Positions 61,983 to 64,000 of a stretch of 64,000 bases of DNA are shown piece after piece. The position numbers and the translations under genes were made by a program. The stretch spans positions 186,001 to 250,000 of the forward strand of contig USGU01000001.1 in NCBI GenBank assembly GCA_900554415.1, given 5' to 3'. Each line of letters starts with the position of its first letter. Within the stretch, counting starts at the first letter, position 1. This DNA comes from an uncultured Lachnospiraceae bacterium. GTDB lineage: Bacteria; Bacillota; Clostridia; Lachnospirales; Lachnospiraceae. The notes under the pieces were generated by a model, which did no database searches, was not told the DNA's origin, and saw nothing but the letters and a program-made list of their open reading frames with translations.

Positions 61983-62011
61983 AGTTTATTATTTTACATG
62001 TCATTCGTCAA
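61983..62011 (-). promoter_or_regulatory. Promoter of the HgdC-type gene
   Basis: Minus strand TTGACG (62006-62011), 17-nt spacer, TAAACT (61983-61988). Confidence 0.55.
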
Positions 62012-62083
62012 ATTGATAAAATCTATAAATCCTAAAAAAACAGCTTATATTCAATACTTCTATTTATCAAACATGGCGTATGT

Positions 62084-62602
62084 TTATGAAATATGTCCCA
62101 GCTCGTACATCATCGTCTCCAGTTTCATATGCAATACTTCTTCTGACTCCCGTTCGCTTATCCATACGGACTGACATCCGGTTTCTTCCTCAAACAAAGG
62201 CATGCGTTCTTCCGGAAATCCAATCATCACTACCCCATCCGCTTTCCACTCTCTGGTAAATATTGTTCCCTCTTCAATCCCATTTGCAAAATGGATTAAG
62301 GCGTACTGGTTTTTGTTGAAAATATACTGTTCAATTTGTTTCAGGTACTCATAATTACGGCTTCTCTGTGTCGGTCTTCCATCTGTAGTCCCGTCCAGAA
62401 TCACATACAGCTTCGTTCCTCTTCCCGCCAGTACCCGTGCGCGCACATTCAGCAGATAATCTTCTTCTTTTAAAATTTTCTCAATCTTCTGCTTTGTCTC
62501 CGTACTCATTCGTTCTGTCCGTCCGTGTATCACATTTAACACTGTCGTGACACTCACTCCTGCTCTGGACGCAATTTCTTTCACCCGTACTTTCTTCCGC
62601 AT
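62084..62602 (-). CDS. Short LacI-family-like regulator
   Basis: 172 residues. The N-terminal LacI HTH (VRVKEIASRAGVSVTTVLNVIHGRTERMS, about 5-35) and hinge helix region are intact, but the sugar-binding domain covers only about half of the usual 270 residues (LYVILDG... DGVVMIGFPEER). No continuation is visible downstream in the 160-nt gap, so it is either a naturally short regulator or an old truncation. It is divergent from a HAD/esterase pair and has two Spo0A-like boxes upstream. Ligand unknown. Confidence 0.72.
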   Translation of the reverse strand: MRKKVRVKEIASRAGVSVTTVLNVIHGRTERMSTETKQKIEKILKEEDYLLNVRARVLAGRGTKLYVILDGTTDGRPTQRSRNYEYLKQIEQYIFNKNQYALIHFANGIEEGTIFTREWKADGVVMIGFPEERMPLFEEETGCQSVWISERESEEVLHMKLETMMYELGHIS

Positions 62603-62670
62603 GTTTTCTTCCTCTCTCTCATTTTAATTTTCAAATGCCGTTTTTCTTTCTCATCTCTGACATTTTCCAG

Positions 62671-62676
62671 ACTATA
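62671..62676 (-). promoter_or_regulatory. -10 element of the LacI-like gene, no -35
   Basis: TATAGT on the minus strand without a matching -35. The nearer Spo0A-like box is centred about 42 bp upstream of the predicted start, as in Spo0A-activated sigma-A promoters. Confidence 0.5.
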
Positions 62677-62702
62677 ACACATATTTTTTTGTTTGTGTGT
62701 TT

Positions 62703-62709
62703 TTCGACA
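62703..62709. promoter_or_regulatory. Spo0A-like box 1
   Basis: TTCGACA within TTTCGACAAA, an exact match to the 0A box TGTCGAA read on the other strand. Confidence 0.55.
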
Positions 62710-62732
62710 AAGTACGATATTTACCTATATAT

Positions 62733-62739
62733 TTCGACA
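62733..62739. promoter_or_regulatory. Spo0A-like box 2
   Basis: A second TTCGACA, same orientation, exactly 30 bp from the first (about three helical turns). Confidence 0.55.
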
Positions 62740-62782
62740 AATTTCGGTAAAATTATTCCGTAATTTTCTGTAAGATTATCAG

Positions 62783-62811
62783 TTGTGATTCCTGTACGCC
62801 TGTGCTATCCT
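62783..62811 (+). promoter_or_regulatory. Candidate promoter of the HAD-esterase pair
   Basis: TTGTGA (62783-62788), 17-nt spacer, TATCCT (62806-62811). The -10 is weak. Confidence 0.4.
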
Positions 62812-62846
62812 TTTGGTAAATACAATCGCAAAAGGAGTTTTCTTTC

Positions 62847-63494
62847 ATGGATGGAATTATATTTGACATAGACGGAACCCTCTGGGATTCCACGGAGTCG
62901 GTAGCAAAGGCATGGAATCACGCCATTATAGAACAGGCGAATCTGGATTTACATCTGACTGGCGAAAAACTTATGCCTCTGTTTGGAAAAACAATGGATG
63001 AAATCGAAGCTGCATTATTCCCGGATTTTTCTCAGAAAAAAAGAGACGAACTTGGAAATGCATGTTATGAATACGAGAATACGTTTTTATACGAGGAACC
63101 TGGAATTTTATTTCCACATGTAAAAGAAACTTTCCAGCTTCTCTCCCAGTCTTATGACCTCTACATCGTCAGCAACTGCCAATGCGGTTACATTGAAGCT
63201 TTTCTGGAAACTACAGGGCTTCAGACTTACGTGAAGGATTCTCTGTGTTTTGGACAGACACACCTTCCAAAAGGGAAAACCATCCGTATGCTGATGGATA
63301 CCAATCATTTACAGGATGTGGTCTATATTGGTGATACCCAGGGAGATTATGATGCCTGTCAGATGGCAAATGTGCCTTTTATCTATGCAAGTTACGGATT
63401 CGGTCAGGCACCGGAGGCCGACTGCTCCATTCAGGGACTTGATGAACTTCCTCTGCTGTTGCAAACCTGGAATAAAAATCAGAAAGGGTGTTAA
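62847..63494 (+). CDS. HAD-superfamily IA hydrolase (phosphoglycolate phosphatase/PGMB-like)
   Basis: 215 residues. Nucleophile motif DIDGTLWDS at 7-15, motif II VSNCQ, motif III Lys in LPKGKTI, motif IV YIGDTQGDYDA. A helical cap (about 20-85) makes it subclass IA. Substrate probably a small sugar or glycolate phosphate; not identified. AAAGGAG precedes the ATG. It is followed directly by an esterase gene. Confidence 0.85.
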   Translation: MDGIIFDIDGTLWDSTESVAKAWNHAIIEQANLDLHLTGEKLMPLFGKTMDEIEAALFPDFSQKKRDELGNACYEYENTFLYEEPGILFPHVKETFQLLSQSYDLYIVSNCQCGYIEAFLETTGLQTYVKDSLCFGQTHLPKGKTIRMLMDTNHLQDVVYIGDTQGDYDACQMANVPFIYASYGFGQAPEADCSIQGLDELPLLLQTWNKNQKGC

Positions 63495-63496
63495 AT

Positions 63497-64000
63497 ATGG
63501 TAAAAAAATGGCAGATTACAATTCCTGAATTCGAAGATAATTCCCCGCGGAATTTATATATTTATCTCCCACTGTCTTACAGTTCATCACATAAACGCTA
63601 TCCTGTCCTCTATATGTTTGACGGACACAATTTATTCTTTGATTCGGATGCAACTTATGGAAAATCATGGGGACTGAAGAAATATTTGGACAAAAATCGG
63701 GTAGATTTGATTGTAGTAGCACCGGAGTGCAGTCATCACCCGGACAACGGACGTCTAAAAGAATATGCCCCTTATACCTTTACGGACACTACTTTCGGTC
63801 AGATTGAGGGACACGGACGCACCACCATGGAATGGATGATCCACGTACTGAAAAAAGAAATCGACCAGCAGTTCCGCACCCGGAGAGGCCGGGAATACAC
63901 TTATATTGCAGGCAGTTCCATGGGCGGTCTTATGAGCCTGTATGCTTTAATCCAATATAATCAGGTATTTTCCAGAGCTGCTGCACTCTCCCCTTCACTT
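63497..64000 (+). CDS. Putative alpha/beta-hydrolase esterase (esterase D/PF00756 type), partial
   Basis: The first 168 residues are in the window; the gene is cut by the right edge. MVKKWQITIPEF... RNLYIYLP...YPVLYMFDGHNLF and the nucleophile elbow AGSSMGGLMS (Ser in GSSMGG) place it in the esterase D/enterobactin-esterase-like family. The catalytic Asp and His would be beyond the edge. It starts 2 nt after the HAD stop, so the two are an operon. Confidence 0.82.
   Translation, partial: MVKKWQITIPEFEDNSPRNLYIYLPLSYSSSHKRYPVLYMFDGHNLFFDSDATYGKSWGLKKYLDKNRVDLIVVAPECSHHPDNGRLKEYAPYTFTDTTFGQIEGHGRTTMEWMIHVLKKEIDQQFRTRRGREYTYIAGSSMGGLMSLYALIQYNQVFSRAAALSPSL

Overview
The window is a stretch of chromosome from a low-to-moderate GC anaerobic Firmicute, most likely a Lachnospiraceae-type gut clostridium. 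Three things point that way: the core gene orders (yceD-rpmF-plsX-acpP-rnc-smc-ftsY; iscR-iscS-iscU-mnmA; recA-recX-rny; gap-pgk-tpiA-gpmI), the clostridial enzyme types (2-hydroxyacyl-CoA dehydratase activases, a citramalate/Re-citrate-synthase-like lyase beside a eukaryotic-type isocitrate dehydrogenase), and good sigma-A promoters with AGGAGG-type ribosome binding sites. Spo0A-like boxes and a SpoIIM-like protein fit a spore-former lineage. No rRNA, insertion sequence, prophage or CRISPR array was found. One tRNA (Leu-CAA) is present. Most genes are on the minus strand.

Layout. 1-7.7 kb: a ClpP-like TepA protease, metY, yebC, a CBS/CorC protein, mazF without an antitoxin, alr, nnr and rex. 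7.8-9.8 kb: a divergent ABC-F ATPase. 9.8-13.7 kb: an operon for 2-oxoglutarate synthesis (citrate-synthase-like lyase, GntR regulator, icd) plus a MoaE-like orphan, driven by one promoter that carries a perfect 24-bp palindrome. 13.7-22.9 kb: a DUF1653 protein, ilvA and the ftsY-smc-rnc-acpP-plsX-rpmF-yceD block. 23.0-25.6 kb: ackA and tmcAL, divergent, with a near-consensus Rex site between them.

25.7-29.4 kb is the clearest accessory island. Two tandem Crp/Fnr paralogues, one carrying a nine-G tract in its coding sequence, lie next to a large secreted GLUG/cell-wall-binding-repeat protein. The promoters of the regulator pair and of the surface protein share the same design: an FNR-like box exactly 22 nt upstream of a -10 and no -35. 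I read this as a small, possibly phase-variable surface-display circuit, and it is the best candidate here for an undescribed system.

29.6-38.5 kb: degV, walJ, coaE, polA, tRNA-Leu, lysA, pyk and a catalytically dead rhomboid-like zinc-ribbon protein. 38.8-43.1 kb: a 1415-residue fused activase/dehydratase-like iron-sulphur protein behind a structured leader. 43.2-49.5 kb: an aspartate-type aminotransferase and the lower glycolysis genes, with a Rex-like site upstream of gap. 49.8-57.3 kb: mnmA, iscU, iscS, iscR, a SpoIIM-like gene with a structured leader, rny, recX and recA with LexA boxes. 57.4-61.0 kb: a HAD phosphatase, a left-handed beta-helix protein and topB. 61.2-64 kb: an orphan HgdC-type activase, an unusually short LacI-like regulator behind two Spo0A-like boxes, and a plus-strand HAD hydrolase-esterase pair cut by the window end.

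Common threads are redox and acetate metabolism (Rex, ackA, gap, activases), translation and RNA maintenance, and cell envelope. Several start codons were moved downstream of the longest open frame because the ribosome binding site, promoter or tRNA position requires it. All functional assignments come from reading motifs by eye; no database search was run.
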